Shown here: piece by piece, positions 47,848 to 54,073 of the stretch | How the letters are laid out: every line of letters begins with the position of its first letter | Position numbering within the stretch: position 1 is the stretch's first letter | Origin: a virus | Direction: 5' to 3' (one strand) | Virus record (IMG/VR): IMGVR_UViG_3300036900_000217 | Coordinates: 1-54,073 of that record | DNA length: 54,073 nucleotides | Translations under genes and position numbers: made by a program | The notes under the pieces: generated by a model | What the model saw: the letters and a program-made list of their open reading frames with translations, nothing else | What the model was told of the DNA's origin: nothing | Database searches by the model: none

Positions 47848-48165
47848 TCACTTCTCCGCGAACGCGCCCCGCTCCATCCAGAGGTCGACCGTCTCCCCGA
47901 CGCGCCGGACCTGAACCGCCGACGAGTCGATCCGCTCGATGAGCATCGGCGTCCCGCGGGCCACGGGCCGACACCCGCCGTGCGAACTGAGCGAGTCACG
48001 GCTCGCGCAGCCGAATGCCGCGGCGGTCGTGTTCATGATCGCGCCCTCGACAAAGCCGTCCACGGGCGGCCCCTCGGCGGACGGCGCGCCACGGTTGCGG
48101 ACGCGGGCGAGCACGGCGAGAGCTATCACGGCGACGATGGCGAGAGAGATCCAGAGGCGGCGCAC
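47848..48165 (-). CDS. Membrane-anchored protein on the reverse strand, 105 aa
   Basis: Starts with GTG 48165, sharing its G with the TAG of the upstream lipoprotein gene. Residues about 4-20 (LWISLAIVAVIALAVLARV) anchor it in the membrane or act as a signal; the rest has two Cys (FGCASRDSLSSHGGCRPV) and a strand-rich end. Likely co-expressed with the lipoprotein. Unknown role. Confidence 0.65.
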   Translation of the reverse strand: MRRLWISLAIVAVIALAVLARVRNRGAPSAEGPPVDGFVEGAIMNTTAAAFGCASRDSLSSHGGCRPVARGTPMLIERIDSSAVQVRRVGETVDLWMERGAFAEK

Positions 48166-48584
48166 TACCAGACCGCGATGATGTAGTAGGCTTCGTTCGC
48201 GATCCCGTTGATGAGCGTGACGCCGGGCGTCGCGCTGCCGATCCCCGTGAGACCGCAGAACACGAAGGGGCTATTCGATGGCGTCTGCGCCACCGCGAGC
48301 CACGTGATCCGATCCGTGCTCACGTAACAGGCGACGACGGGCACCTTATTCCCAGCGACCGACGCCGCGGGCAACGGAACAGAGACGGAGCCGGTCCCGG
48401 ACAGGTTGCCCGTGAAGTCGGCGCGATTCGTTGAGCCTGCTGGACCGGACGGCCCCTGCGGGCCCGCGGGACCGTTCGGACCTTGCGCACCTGCCGGACC
48501 TTGCGGCCCCGTCGCGCCGTCCGCGCCCTTGCAGCCGAGTACGATTCCGAGACCGAACAGCGTGACAGCTTGGCGGGCGCGCAT
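48165..48584 (-). CDS. Collagen-like lipoprotein
   Basis: A 139-residue protein; ATG 48584 has GAGGA 8 bases upstream, while upstream ATGs have none. The N-terminus is a lipoprotein signal ([12 protein letters not shown], Cys18 as lipid attachment). Gly20-Gly50 is ten Gly-X-Y collagen triplets rich in Pro ([20 protein letters not shown]). The C-terminal 85 residues form a beta-rich head with [20 protein letters not shown] and a Cys pair. Collagen triplets can form a trimeric stalk. In a leftward cassette of a rightward genome it fits a moron gene altering the host surface. Confidence 0.8.
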   Translation of the reverse strand: MRARQAVTLFGLGIVLGCKGADGATGPQGPAGAQGPNGPAGPQGPSGPAGSTNRADFTGNLSGTGSVSVPLPAASVAGNKVPVVACYVSTDRITWLAVAQTPSNSPFVFCGLTGIGSATPGVTLINGIANEAYYIIAVW

Positions 48585-48611
48585 GGTTGAGATCCTCATC
48601 GTGGTGAGAAG

Positions 48612-48627
48612 ATTAGAGCGGTCTAAT
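48612..48627. promoter_or_regulatory. Palindromic operator-like site upstream of the lipoprotein
   Basis: ATTAGA (48612-48617) and TCTAAT (48622-48627) are inverted copies with a 4-base centre. It lies 28 bases upstream of the leftward lipoprotein start and in front of the rightward gene at 48707. It is a candidate repressor site or promoter element; no convincing -35/-10 pair was found. Confidence 0.5.
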
Positions 48628-48706
48628 AATTGGGCTGCTGTAACAGGACGTTGCAGAACGCTGAGGGTGGCCCCATTTTCGTCGGCCTCAACGGAGGACA
48701 TCTGAT

Positions 48707-48934
48707 ATGCGGGTGACGGGAAAACGGCCGACGCCTAGCTCGGCTCGCGGCGTTTGGCAGGCGGATTTCTTTGGACCGGACGGGGAACTCGTGCTCGTCG
48801 CGACGGATAGTCGGAGTCGGCTCGTCGCCCCGCCTCTCGTCGTGCCGCACGGCGCGAATCGCATGCAGGCGGCCGACGGGCTTCTCGAAACGCTGGACGC
48901 AGCAGACCCTATCCCTCCGTTGCGCATCATCTAG
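48707..48934 (+). CDS. Small rightward protein, 75 aa
   Basis: GGAGGA (48693-48698) lies 8 bases before ATG 48707. The product (VWQADFFGPDGELVLVATDS, RMQAADGLLETLDAADPIPP) is compact and unknown. It is isolated between two leftward genes, and its end overlaps the repressor gene's 3' end by eight bases. Confidence 0.6.
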   Translation: MRVTGKRPTPSSARGVWQADFFGPDGELVLVATDSRSRLVAPPLVVPHGANRMQAADGLLETLDAADPIPPLRII

Positions 48935-49298
48935 CCTTCCCCCGTCGCATCGCCTTGGCGACGGGGCCGCCAAAGGCCAGCCACACGACCCCGCGGCCCT
49001 CGGGGTCGATCAGCACGACCAAGGCGCCCTCCTCAAGCGATAGCCCACGCAGGCCAGCCTCGATCCGACTGACCTTGCTGTCGTCGTACAGCTCGTCGAG
49101 ACCATAGGTCTCGGCCATCGTCGTCAACTCCGCGGCGAGGGCCGCCTGGCTCAGCCCAGCGGCCTCACGGATGTCCTTCACCCGCCCCCCGCGCTCCGCT
49201 CGCCGAATTAGTTCGCTGCCCGGTTTTGTGGACACTTTGTAACAATGTCTGGGGTCTGCGCTCTGGACCTTGCGGAAACCGCAATGTCCAACACACAT
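48927..49298 (-). CDS. XRE-type repressor
   Basis: A 123-residue frame from ATG 49298; GTG 49235 is a strong alternative and would remove a Cys-rich leader not typical of repressors. The helix-turn-helix is GGRVKDIREAAGLSQAALAA with a second part DDSKVSRIEAGLRG; the C-terminal part (EGALVVLIDPEGRGVVWLAF) may form a dimerisation strand. Transcribed away from the Cro-like gene, with inverted repeats 49270-49284 and 49301-49326 in the shared control region. This is the plan of a lysogeny switch. Confidence 0.75.
   Translation of the reverse strand: MCVGHCGFRKVQSADPRHCYKVSTKPGSELIRRAERGGRVKDIREAAGLSQAALAAELTTMAETYGLDELYDDSKVSRIEAGLRGLSLEEGALVVLIDPEGRGVVWLAFGGPVAKAMRRGKAR
49270..49284. promoter_or_regulatory. 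Inverted repeat TTGCGG-AAA-CCGCAA
   Basis: Perfect 6-base arms with a 3-base centre at 49270-49275 and 49279-49284. If the repressor starts at ATG 49298 this lies in its coding part; if it starts at GTG 49235 it is in the control region. A possible operator for repressor or Cro-like protein. Confidence 0.5.
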
Positions 49299-49300
49299 TG

Positions 49301-49326
49301 CTCACCGTGAAACTTATCACGGTGAG
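49301..49326. promoter_or_regulatory. Operator candidate: perfect 9-bp inverted repeat
   Basis: CTCACCGTG (49301-49309) and CACGGTGAG (49318-49326) flank an 8-base AT-rich centre (AAACTTAT). It sits between the divergent repressor and Cro-like genes and covers the likely ribosome sites (GGTGAG) of both. It is the strongest candidate for the switch operator. Confidence 0.75.
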
Positions 49327-49330
49327 ACGC

Positions 49331-49555
49331 ATGGGTCTACCTGACAACGCCCCGACGCGTAAGCAGCGATTTGACGCGGCTTTAGCACTCTCGGGGATGA
49401 CGCAAGAACAGTGGCGAACCGAGCACTACCGGGTCACGGTCCACCACCTCCTGGAAGTCCTGAAGGGCGAGCGTGACGGCTCGGCAGAGCTCAACGCCGC
49501 GATCGATGCGCTGATCGCGAAGTACCTGCCGGCCGAAGCAGGCGAAGCCGCCTGA
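49331..49555 (+). CDS. Cro-like small DNA-binding protein
   Basis: ATG 49331 lies 5 bases after the right arm of the operator. The 74-residue protein is helical: RKQRFDAALALSGMTQEQWR, EHYRVTVHHLLEVLKGERDG and LNAAIDALIAKYLP. This is a typical small helix-turn-helix with recognition helix around residues 31-43. Divergent from the XRE repressor, so it is probably the Cro counterpart or an early activator. Longer GTG starts exist upstream but would lie in the operator. Confidence 0.7.
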   Translation: MGLPDNAPTRKQRFDAALALSGMTQEQWRTEHYRVTVHHLLEVLKGERDGSAELNAAIDALIAKYLPAEAGEAA

Positions 49556-49632
49556 AAGCCCGCCAACGCTAGCAGCCGCGCCGCGACTCGCCAGCGCCAA
49601 CTCTTTCCACCCCTCTTCGGAGGCGTAACGAA

Positions 49633-49770
49633 ATGCTACAAATCCTGATCGCCACCGTTGTCCTCGCCGCGATCGCGTGGCTCCGCCAGCGTCGCGAGGA
49701 GCGGAAGGCCGAATACGACGCGACGGCCGCACTGTGCGCGGAGCAGCGCCGACGTCAGCTCGCGCTCTAG
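49633..49770 (+). CDS. Single-span membrane protein, 45 aa
   Basis: A short gene with GGAGG (49619-49623) 9 bases before ATG 49633. MLQILIATVVLAAIAWL is a membrane helix, followed by a charged helix (RQRREERKAEYDATAALCAE) and a basic end. Position behind the Cro-like gene is typical for an early host-interaction protein. Role unknown. Confidence 0.6.
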   Translation: MLQILIATVVLAAIAWLRQRREERKAEYDATAALCAEQRRRQLAL

Positions 49771-49883
49771 CAAATGCTCATGATGATGCGAACCGGGGCG
49801 CTGTCGAGCGCAATCGATACCGGGGAATCCCGCGGGCCTTCTACGCCAAGAGTCGGCGTCGCGCGGGGCATGCAAAAGGAAGG

Positions 49884-49992
49884 TTCGCTGGCCGGCCAGC
49901 GAAGAGGAGAGACGGGCCTTAGGGCTCGTCAGCCGGCGCAGTACCCCGAAACAACGAAGCGCCGCGAACCCGGGCAGGGTTTCTCGCGACGC
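49884..49992 (+). other. Gene-free stretch with three strong hairpins
   Basis: Between 49771 and 50019 no convincing gene is seen. TTCGCTGGCC/GGCCAGCGAA (49884-49903) is a perfect 20-bp palindrome. GACGGGCC/GGCTCGTC (49911-49930) is an 8-bp stem with one G-T pair and a 4-base loop. A third hairpin has arms 49959-49971 and 49977-49992 with about 12 pairs and a 5-base loop. This may be a structured leader RNA, a small RNA, a replication origin or a binding site. Confidence 0.5.
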
Positions 49993-50019
49993 CTCGCAAC
50001 CAACAGAGGCAAGGTAATC

Positions 50020-50406
50020 ATGCTCCGCTCATGGCAGCAAGATCTCCAAGATCACAGTCTCGCCGACCAGCTCAGAGACGAGCGTAACGAAAAGCTCGCC
50101 ACCCTTCGCGCGAAGCCCGTCTTTCGCGACAACGAGACGCTCGCCGACTTCACGCTCGCCGCGCTGTCGCGGATGGGCTACTACGTGACCGACGAGATCC
50201 TCGTCGCCGTCCAGCGCATCGATGCCACGGACGAGGAGAAGGCGAACATCGCCGACGGGATCGAGCTGCACGCGCTCGTCTCGAGGAAGATCACGGCGGC
50301 GTACGGAAAGTATCTGGGCACGTTCGCCGACAGCCTGATCGGAATGGCGGTGGTCGCCTTATTCAATTTTCGGCAGCAGTGCGAGCCCGAGGCGATGGCG
50401 CGATGA
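50020..50406 (+). CDS. Hypothetical early protein, 128 aa
   Basis: ATG 50020 is preceded by GAGG and AAGG, and the sequence turns protein-like here; the frame is open from 49774, but that part is Arg/Gly-rich without pattern. The protein is helical (WQQDLQDHSLADQLRDERNE, GYYVTDEILVAVQRIDATDE, ELHALVSRKITAAYGKYLGT). Ends in an ATGA overlap with the HNH gene. No family recognised. Confidence 0.65.
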   Translation: MLRSWQQDLQDHSLADQLRDERNEKLATLRAKPVFRDNETLADFTLAALSRMGYYVTDEILVAVQRIDATDEEKANIADGIELHALVSRKITAAYGKYLGTFADSLIGMAVVALFNFRQQCEPEAMAR

Positions 50407-50957
50407 ACGACATTCTCGCGCGCATTGCTTCGCCGTCTCTGGCTCGGCGCTTCTTCGCCAAGACGGTGCCCGAGCCTAACTCCGGCTGTCTGCTGTGGAC
50501 TGCATCTGCTCACGTGAACGGGTACGGACGTTTTGCGATTTCGAAGCGGATTCAAGAACGCGCCCACCGCGTTGCTTGGTTGATCCGGCACGGCGAAATA
50601 CCCAACGGACTCTGCGTCCTTCATCGGTGCGACGTTCCCGCGTGCGTAAACGTGGACCATCTGTTTCTCGGTACGCTCGCTGACAATAACGCCGACATGA
50701 TGGCGAAGGGCCGGAACCGCAATGTGCTAGCCGAGCGAGCGCGACGCACGCCCGTCTGTTCATGCGGCACGCCCTTCACGCTGGCGCGCCGAACGCGCGA
50801 TGGAATTGTGCGTCCCGCTGGTAAGCGAGTCTGCAAGTCGTGTCAGCAGCGAGAAAACGCCGAAAGGTATCGGCTCAATCGAATTGCGATTCTCGCGAAG
50901 AAGGCCGAGCAGCGACGGGCGCGGGGGATTGCGCCACGACAAAAGGCGGTCGCATGA
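50403..50957 (+). CDS. HNH_3 homing-type endonuclease
   Basis: A 184-residue protein. NSGCLLWTASAHVNGYGRF, AHRVAWLIRHGEIPNGLCVL, HRCD, CVNVDHLFLGT and NNADMMAKGR are the classical HNH_3 blocks, with the metal and catalytic His/Asn at His74, Asn83 and His86. A C-terminal zinc ribbon (CSCGTP, CKSCQQR at 119-147) may help DNA binding. Such genes are typical mobile elements in phages. It is joined by overlaps on both sides, so it seems established in the operon. Catalysis is inferred. Confidence 0.85.
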   Translation: MNDILARIASPSLARRFFAKTVPEPNSGCLLWTASAHVNGYGRFAISKRIQERAHRVAWLIRHGEIPNGLCVLHRCDVPACVNVDHLFLGTLADNNADMMAKGRNRNVLAERARRTPVCSCGTPFTLARRTRDGIVRPAGKRVCKSCQQRENAERYRLNRIAILAKKAEQRRARGIAPRQKAVA

Positions 50958-51286
50958 GCGCCCGCCCCGACCACTCGCTCCCGATAGGCGTTCTCGACGC
51001 CGAAGATCGAGAGCCACCGGCGCGCGTCGAATTCCCGTCAGACGCTGGCTACGGGTTCGCGCCTCGGTATTGGAAGGCGAAGCGCGCCGATATGCGCCGG
51101 TGGGTCCAGCAGGAACTCGGCGGGATTGGCTCGGACCTGCCCGAAGACGAGGCGCAGATCATCGCCGAGTTCCACGCGGTGAAGGAATTACAGCGGCCGA
51201 TGCGGTGGGCTGAGAAAAGTCTGATGCGGTCGTGCGTGCTGGATCTCGTTGTCGCGTGGGCGGCATTTGCGAAGGCGGGGCGATGA
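50954..51286 (+). CDS. Hypothetical early protein, 110 aa
   Basis: ATGA overlap start. Features are FPSDAGYGFAPRYWKAKRAD, RRWVQQELGGIGSDLPEDEA and KSLMRSCVLDLVVAWAAFAK. The protein is helical; no recognised motif. Likely expressed with the HNH_3 gene and the following genes. Confidence 0.65.
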   Translation: MSARPDHSLPIGVLDAEDREPPARVEFPSDAGYGFAPRYWKAKRADMRRWVQQELGGIGSDLPEDEAQIIAEFHAVKELQRPMRWAEKSLMRSCVLDLVVAWAAFAKAGR

Positions 51287-51738
51287 GCGCGCCGGGGACT
51301 GCGGTCGCGATTCTGCGCGCCATGCTCGCCGACACCGTCCCTGGCCAATGGGACGCGCACGGCGGACACGTTGCTGCTGTCAGCGAGGCGCCGCTGCGAG
51401 TCGTGGACGGGCGATCAGATCCCGATTCGCTCAGGTACTACGGCGGCTATCTCGTCTGCGAGTCGTGCGACCGAAAGGACGCGGGGTTCATCGCCGCGGC
51501 GCACAATCTCTTGCCGGATCTCCTCGACGGCTACGACGAGATGGCGCACCGCATGTGGAAGATGGAGTTGGAACTGCGCTGCGCGAAGGCCGCGCTCGAC
51601 GAGGCCGAGCAGACGATTGAATATGAGCGCAGCCGACGCTACGTGGCGCCGCTTCGACCGTTGGAGCGCGCCGGGCTGATTCGCATTTACCACGATAACC
51701 GCGTCGAGACCACTACGGCGATCGGAGTCGGGGCGTGA
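51283..51738 (+). CDS. Hypothetical early protein with CxxC, 151 aa
   Basis: ATGA overlap start. YYGGYLVCESCDRKDAGFIA and AAHNLLPDLLDGYDEM resemble a segment common in Ea22-like early phage proteins of unknown function. A long charged helix follows (RMWKMELELRCAKAALDEAE). Possibly modulates host functions; no evidence beyond family resemblance. Confidence 0.65.
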   Translation: MSAPGTAVAILRAMLADTVPGQWDAHGGHVAAVSEAPLRVVDGRSDPDSLRYYGGYLVCESCDRKDAGFIAAAHNLLPDLLDGYDEMAHRMWKMELELRCAKAALDEAEQTIEYERSRRYVAPLRPLERAGLIRIYHDNRVETTTAIGVGA

Positions 51739-51739
51739 G

Positions 51740-52165
51740 ATGTCCGTTACTCCCGCCGATCGCCCGATTGGCTCGCACTGGACCTACGTGGGCGTCAATC
51801 ACCCCCGCGCGCCGATCGGCTGCGAGATCGTCGAGCGCTACGACGACCTTGAGAAGTGCATGTTCGACTGCGTGGTCCGATGCGAGGACGGGACTCTCGT
51901 CGTCGCGTTCGACGCGAACCTCCACGCCGAAGGCTGTACCGGCTCACCGCGCGATATGTCCGCGCCGTGGTTCCCGGCGAAGGAATGGGAGAACCGGAAC
52001 CCGCCGTGCTCGTGTGGCGCGGGTCCAATGGCGGCAGATCACAAGTTCAAGCGCCTGCTGCGCACCAAGAACAAGCTGCAAACGAAATCCGAGATCGAAC
52101 ACGAAGATTTAGTGGTGAACTTCGAAGGCCCCATCCCTGTCGCCGTGGAGCGAAAAGTCTCATGA
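51740..52165 (+). CDS. Hypothetical early protein with SH3-like N-terminus, 141 aa
   Basis: Starts two bases after the preceding stop. RPIGSHWTYVGVNHPRAPIG, CEIVERYDDLEKCMFDC and EDGTLVVAFDANL suggest a small beta barrel, as in several genes near 1-3.5 kb. NRNPPCSCGAG gives a Cys pair. Role unknown. Confidence 0.6.
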   Translation: MSVTPADRPIGSHWTYVGVNHPRAPIGCEIVERYDDLEKCMFDCVVRCEDGTLVVAFDANLHAEGCTGSPRDMSAPWFPAKEWENRNPPCSCGAGPMAADHKFKRLLRTKNKLQTKSEIEHEDLVVNFEGPIPVAVERKVS

Positions 52166-53124
52166 GCACTTCAACGAAGCCGGAACCGACCGCCGTCGCT
52201 CTGCGCGATGCGTCAGTCGGCAACCTGCCGCCGGCTATACAAGAGCGCCTCCAGCTCCGACGCCTGTCGAATCAGGTGGCCGGCGAGTTGGCGAAGATCA
52301 ACTGGGGGGCGAAGCTCGATCTCGACACCCGCCGCGCCGTCGCCGATTGGGGCCGTCAGTTCCGCGTGGACGTGACGACGGAGATTCACGTGCTCGGCGG
52401 CAACATCTACCTGAACGCCGCGTTCTGGCTCCGGAAGCTCTCGGAACTCGTCGCCGAAGGCGTGGTCGAGTACGCGGTCGCGGACCACGTCGAAGATGAT
52501 CCGCGACTCAAGAAGCTCGGCCCCGAAGGCGAGGGCGAGTACAGCCGCCGGCTTCGTGAGCGGATCATGCACGCGATCCCGGATGCCGCGACCTCGGCCG
52601 TCGTGTTCCGCGTGAAGCTGCGCTCGATGGAGAAGGAAGTCGTCGGCGTGAAGTGGTGCGGTGGCGGGACGCGGAAGAGCGACCCCGTCGGCGATGCGAT
52701 GCCGGTCGAGACGTCAGAGTCCCGCGCGGCGCGGCGCGCCATGCGTCTTATCGCGACGCACGTACCCGCAGCGTCCAAGGAGATCGAAGCGATCGAGACG
52801 TCCGCCGAGCAACTCTCCGAGCGCGTCGTCGAGGCGAAGACGCGGATCGCCGACGTCGAGGCGACGCGCAACCCGCCGCGGAAGGCGATCGCCGCGGGCG
52901 TCTCGGATGATCCCTACACGCAGGTCGCCACGAACGAGCAGAAGGCGGAGATCGCCGAGCTGCTCGACAAGGCCGACGTCACCGACGACGAACGCGCGAG
53001 AATCGCGACGACGGCCGGCGCGAAGGATTACCGCGCCGCGGACGCCCTCGCGCTCATCGAACGCCTCGCATCCCTCGTCCCGCAGAAACAGGGCGAGGAC
53101 TTCTCACTCTCAAGCGAGGGCTAA
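52162..53124 (+). CDS. Possible single-strand annealing / recombination protein
   Basis: A 320-residue protein starting at ATG 52162 in an overlap. Residues about 60-200 contain DVTTEIHVLGGNIYLNAAFW, EDDPRLKKLGPEGEGEYSRR and DPVGDAMPVETSESRAARRA. Phage proteins with DPVGDAxPxxTxExRAxRRA are often recombination proteins of the RecT/ERF/Rad52-like classes; this is my reading, and other functions are possible. The C-terminal 100 residues are a separate helical domain. Its neighbours include HNH enzymes and, across the junction, nuclease genes. Confidence 0.5.
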   Translation: MSTSTKPEPTAVALRDASVGNLPPAIQERLQLRRLSNQVAGELAKINWGAKLDLDTRRAVADWGRQFRVDVTTEIHVLGGNIYLNAAFWLRKLSELVAEGVVEYAVADHVEDDPRLKKLGPEGEGEYSRRLRERIMHAIPDAATSAVVFRVKLRSMEKEVVGVKWCGGGTRKSDPVGDAMPVETSESRAARRAMRLIATHVPAASKEIEAIETSAEQLSERVVEAKTRIADVEATRNPPRKAIAAGVSDDPYTQVATNEQKAEIAELLDKADVTDDERARIATTAGAKDYRAADALALIERLASLVPQKQGEDFSLSSEG

Positions 53125-53127
53125 TCG

Positions 53128-53613
53128 ATGCTCGTCCCCTTCCGCTCTAGCGATCGACTCCTCGGCTCGAAAGCCTTGGGCATCTACGACAAGATGCTCG
53201 ACACGGCGAAGGCCGCATGCGACAAGGTCTACGCCCCGACGCTCTGGCTCGATACCGAAAAGGGCCGCGTCGAACGCGCCGAGGCGTGGCTCAACGAATC
53301 GCTCGACGGCTTGGAGCTGGGCGAGGAACGCGACATCGACATCGCCTCGCCACTCGCCTCCGTGATTGGGAACGCGGCGTCCGCGTATCTCTCGCAGCTC
53401 ACGAAGCTCGCCGAGAAGCAGACGGACCTCCTCGTGCCGGTGGATGACACGAGCGAAATCACGGCGCGGGTCGCGAGTTTGGCGGATCGGATTCGAGGGC
53501 AGGGCGAGCTCACTGGCATCAGCAGCGCGACCGTCAGCGTGAACGGCGGCGAGCCGATGACGCTCGACGAGATGTCGCGGCGCGTTGAACATCTGACCAA
53601 GCGCGCCGACTAA
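53128..53613 (+). CDS. Hypothetical early protein, 161 aa
   Basis: Starts three bases after the previous stop. A helical protein (SKALGIYDKMLDTAKAACDK, VERAEAWLNESLDGLELGEE, YLSQLTKLAEKQTDLLVPVD), with a basic end. No catalytic motif. Being next to the possible annealing protein, it may take part in recombination or replication. Confidence 0.6.
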   Translation: MLVPFRSSDRLLGSKALGIYDKMLDTAKAACDKVYAPTLWLDTEKGRVERAEAWLNESLDGLELGEERDIDIASPLASVIGNAASAYLSQLTKLAEKQTDLLVPVDDTSEITARVASLADRIRGQGELTGISSATVSVNGGEPMTLDEMSRRVEHLTKRAD

Positions 53614-53653
53614 TGCCTCAGGTGACGCATCCGGGAACCCGGAAGGCGGCAGC

Positions 53654-54073
53654 ATGACGCTCGCCACGGCATGTCCAAAGCCGGCCAAGCGTGAGAAGTC
53701 GCCGCGGAAGCCGATGAAGCGCTCGCGAATTGCGGCGAAGAAGCGGAACGCCTCGGACTTCGCGCGCATTTACGGCAGCAAGGCACGGGTGCGCTGGATC
53801 AAGGAGCAAGACTGCTGGTGGTGCGGGCGCGCGGCGACAGAGGAGATGCCATCCGACAACGCGCACACGGTGAACGGTGGCAAGAGTCGCAAGGCCGACT
53901 TCTACACGATTTTGCCGCTCTGCCGCGCGCATCATCGGGCGTACGACAAGTACGAGCCGCCGTTTCACAGCGCCACGCTCCGCCGCATCGCGTTTCAAGC
54001 CGCCGCCCAGGTCGAATCACAGTGGCAACGAGTCAAGCACGTTCTCGCTGGCGAGTCTGTCGGCCTCCCCTCT
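53654..54073 (+). CDS. HNH endonuclease (crosses the circular junction)
   Basis: A 144-residue protein on the circular genome: it begins at ATG 53654, passes the window end and stops at 140-142. The zinc-HNH core has Cys54/Cys57 (DCWWCGR), His71 (NAHTVNGG), Cys90 and His93-His94 (LPLCRAHHRAY), the pattern of compact phage HNH or DUF968-like nucleases. The N-terminus is very basic (PKPAKREKSPRKPMKRSRIA), fitting DNA binding. It lies in the same operon as the genes before it and those at 144 onward. Confidence 0.85.
   Translation, partial: MTLATACPKPAKREKSPRKPMKRSRIAAKKRNASDFARIYGSKARVRWIKEQDCWWCGRAATEEMPSDNAHTVNGGKSRKADFYTILPLCRAHHRAYDKYEPPFHSATLRRIAFQAAAQVESQWQRVKHVLAGESVGLPS
53947..54073. 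repeat. Right copy of the 127-bp terminal direct repeat
   Basis: Identical to bases 1-127. It lies inside the HNH gene that continues in frame at base 128, so the two copies are one site in the circular molecule. Confidence 0.95.

Noticed and set aside
47808-47999. N-terminal extension of the leftward 71-residue gene
   Set aside because: Arg/Ser-rich sequence overlapping the neighbouring leftward gene. ATG 47807 starts a sensible helical protein.
49918-49992. tRNA-like element (GGTTCG and GAACCC motifs)
   Set aside because: No cloverleaf with acceptor, D, anticodon and T arms can be drawn; only simple hairpins.
49774-50019. N-terminal extension of the early gene to ATG 49774
   Set aside because: No ribosome site, Gly/Arg-rich text, and strong hairpins in the DNA. 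ATG 50020 has a ribosome site and begins protein-like sequence.

Overview
The window is a complete genome of a tailed double-stranded DNA phage of siphovirus type, given as a circular contig opened at an arbitrary point. The first 127 bases (1-127) reappear exactly as the last 127 (53947-54073), and an HNH-endonuclease gene runs across the junction in frame (53654 to the end, then 2-142). The unique length is therefore 53,946 bp. Head, portal, long-tail and tape-measure genes are present, and no sheath or baseplate genes were recognised. The DNA is GC-rich, genes are packed with ATGA, GTGA and TGATG overlaps, GTG starts are frequent, and no tRNA gene was recognised. The host cannot be named from the sequence. 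A lipobox protein, signal peptides and spanin-like membrane proteins fit a bacterial, probably Gram-negative-type, high-GC host.

Layout: 144-3526 holds small accessory genes, several with SH3-like barrels or zinc knuckles. 3523-11129 is the replication and DNA-metabolism block: a HerA-like ATPase interrupted by an intein, a replication-initiator-like protein, a DnaB-type helicase, a degenerate STAS-domain protein, a papain-like cysteine-peptidase-like protein and a VRR-NUC nuclease. 11126-12083 has an HNH nuclease and small genes. 12107-24666 is packaging, head and connector: small terminase, large terminase, DUF4055 portal, MuF-like protein, scaffold, decoration protein, major capsid, connectors and major tail protein. 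It ends with a G/GT-type tail chaperone pair that uses a -1 frameshift on GGGAAAC. 24659-34267 is the tail (tape measure, Dit-like, a 1674-residue tip protein). 34421-41229 is a membrane and lysis region with a DUF1906 lysin. 41240-47326 carries fibre and appendage genes, including a protein built from 26 copies of a 14-residue repeat.

Only two blocks run leftwards. One is 47323-48584, a moron-like cassette with a collagen-like lipoprotein. The other is 48927-49298, an XRE-type repressor facing a Cro-like gene across a perfect 9-bp inverted repeat. That is a temperate-style switch, yet no integrase, partition or replicative polymerase gene was recognised. 49633-53613 is a probable early operon, preceded by about 250 bp with three strong hairpins, and it includes an HNH_3 endonuclease and a candidate single-strand annealing protein.

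The most notable items are the intein inside the Walker B motif of the HerA-like ATPase, the 14-residue repeat protein, the promoter-leader-terminator unit ahead of the capsid genes, the structured region at 49884-49992, the phage STAS domain, and the single-base frameshift at 23488-23492.
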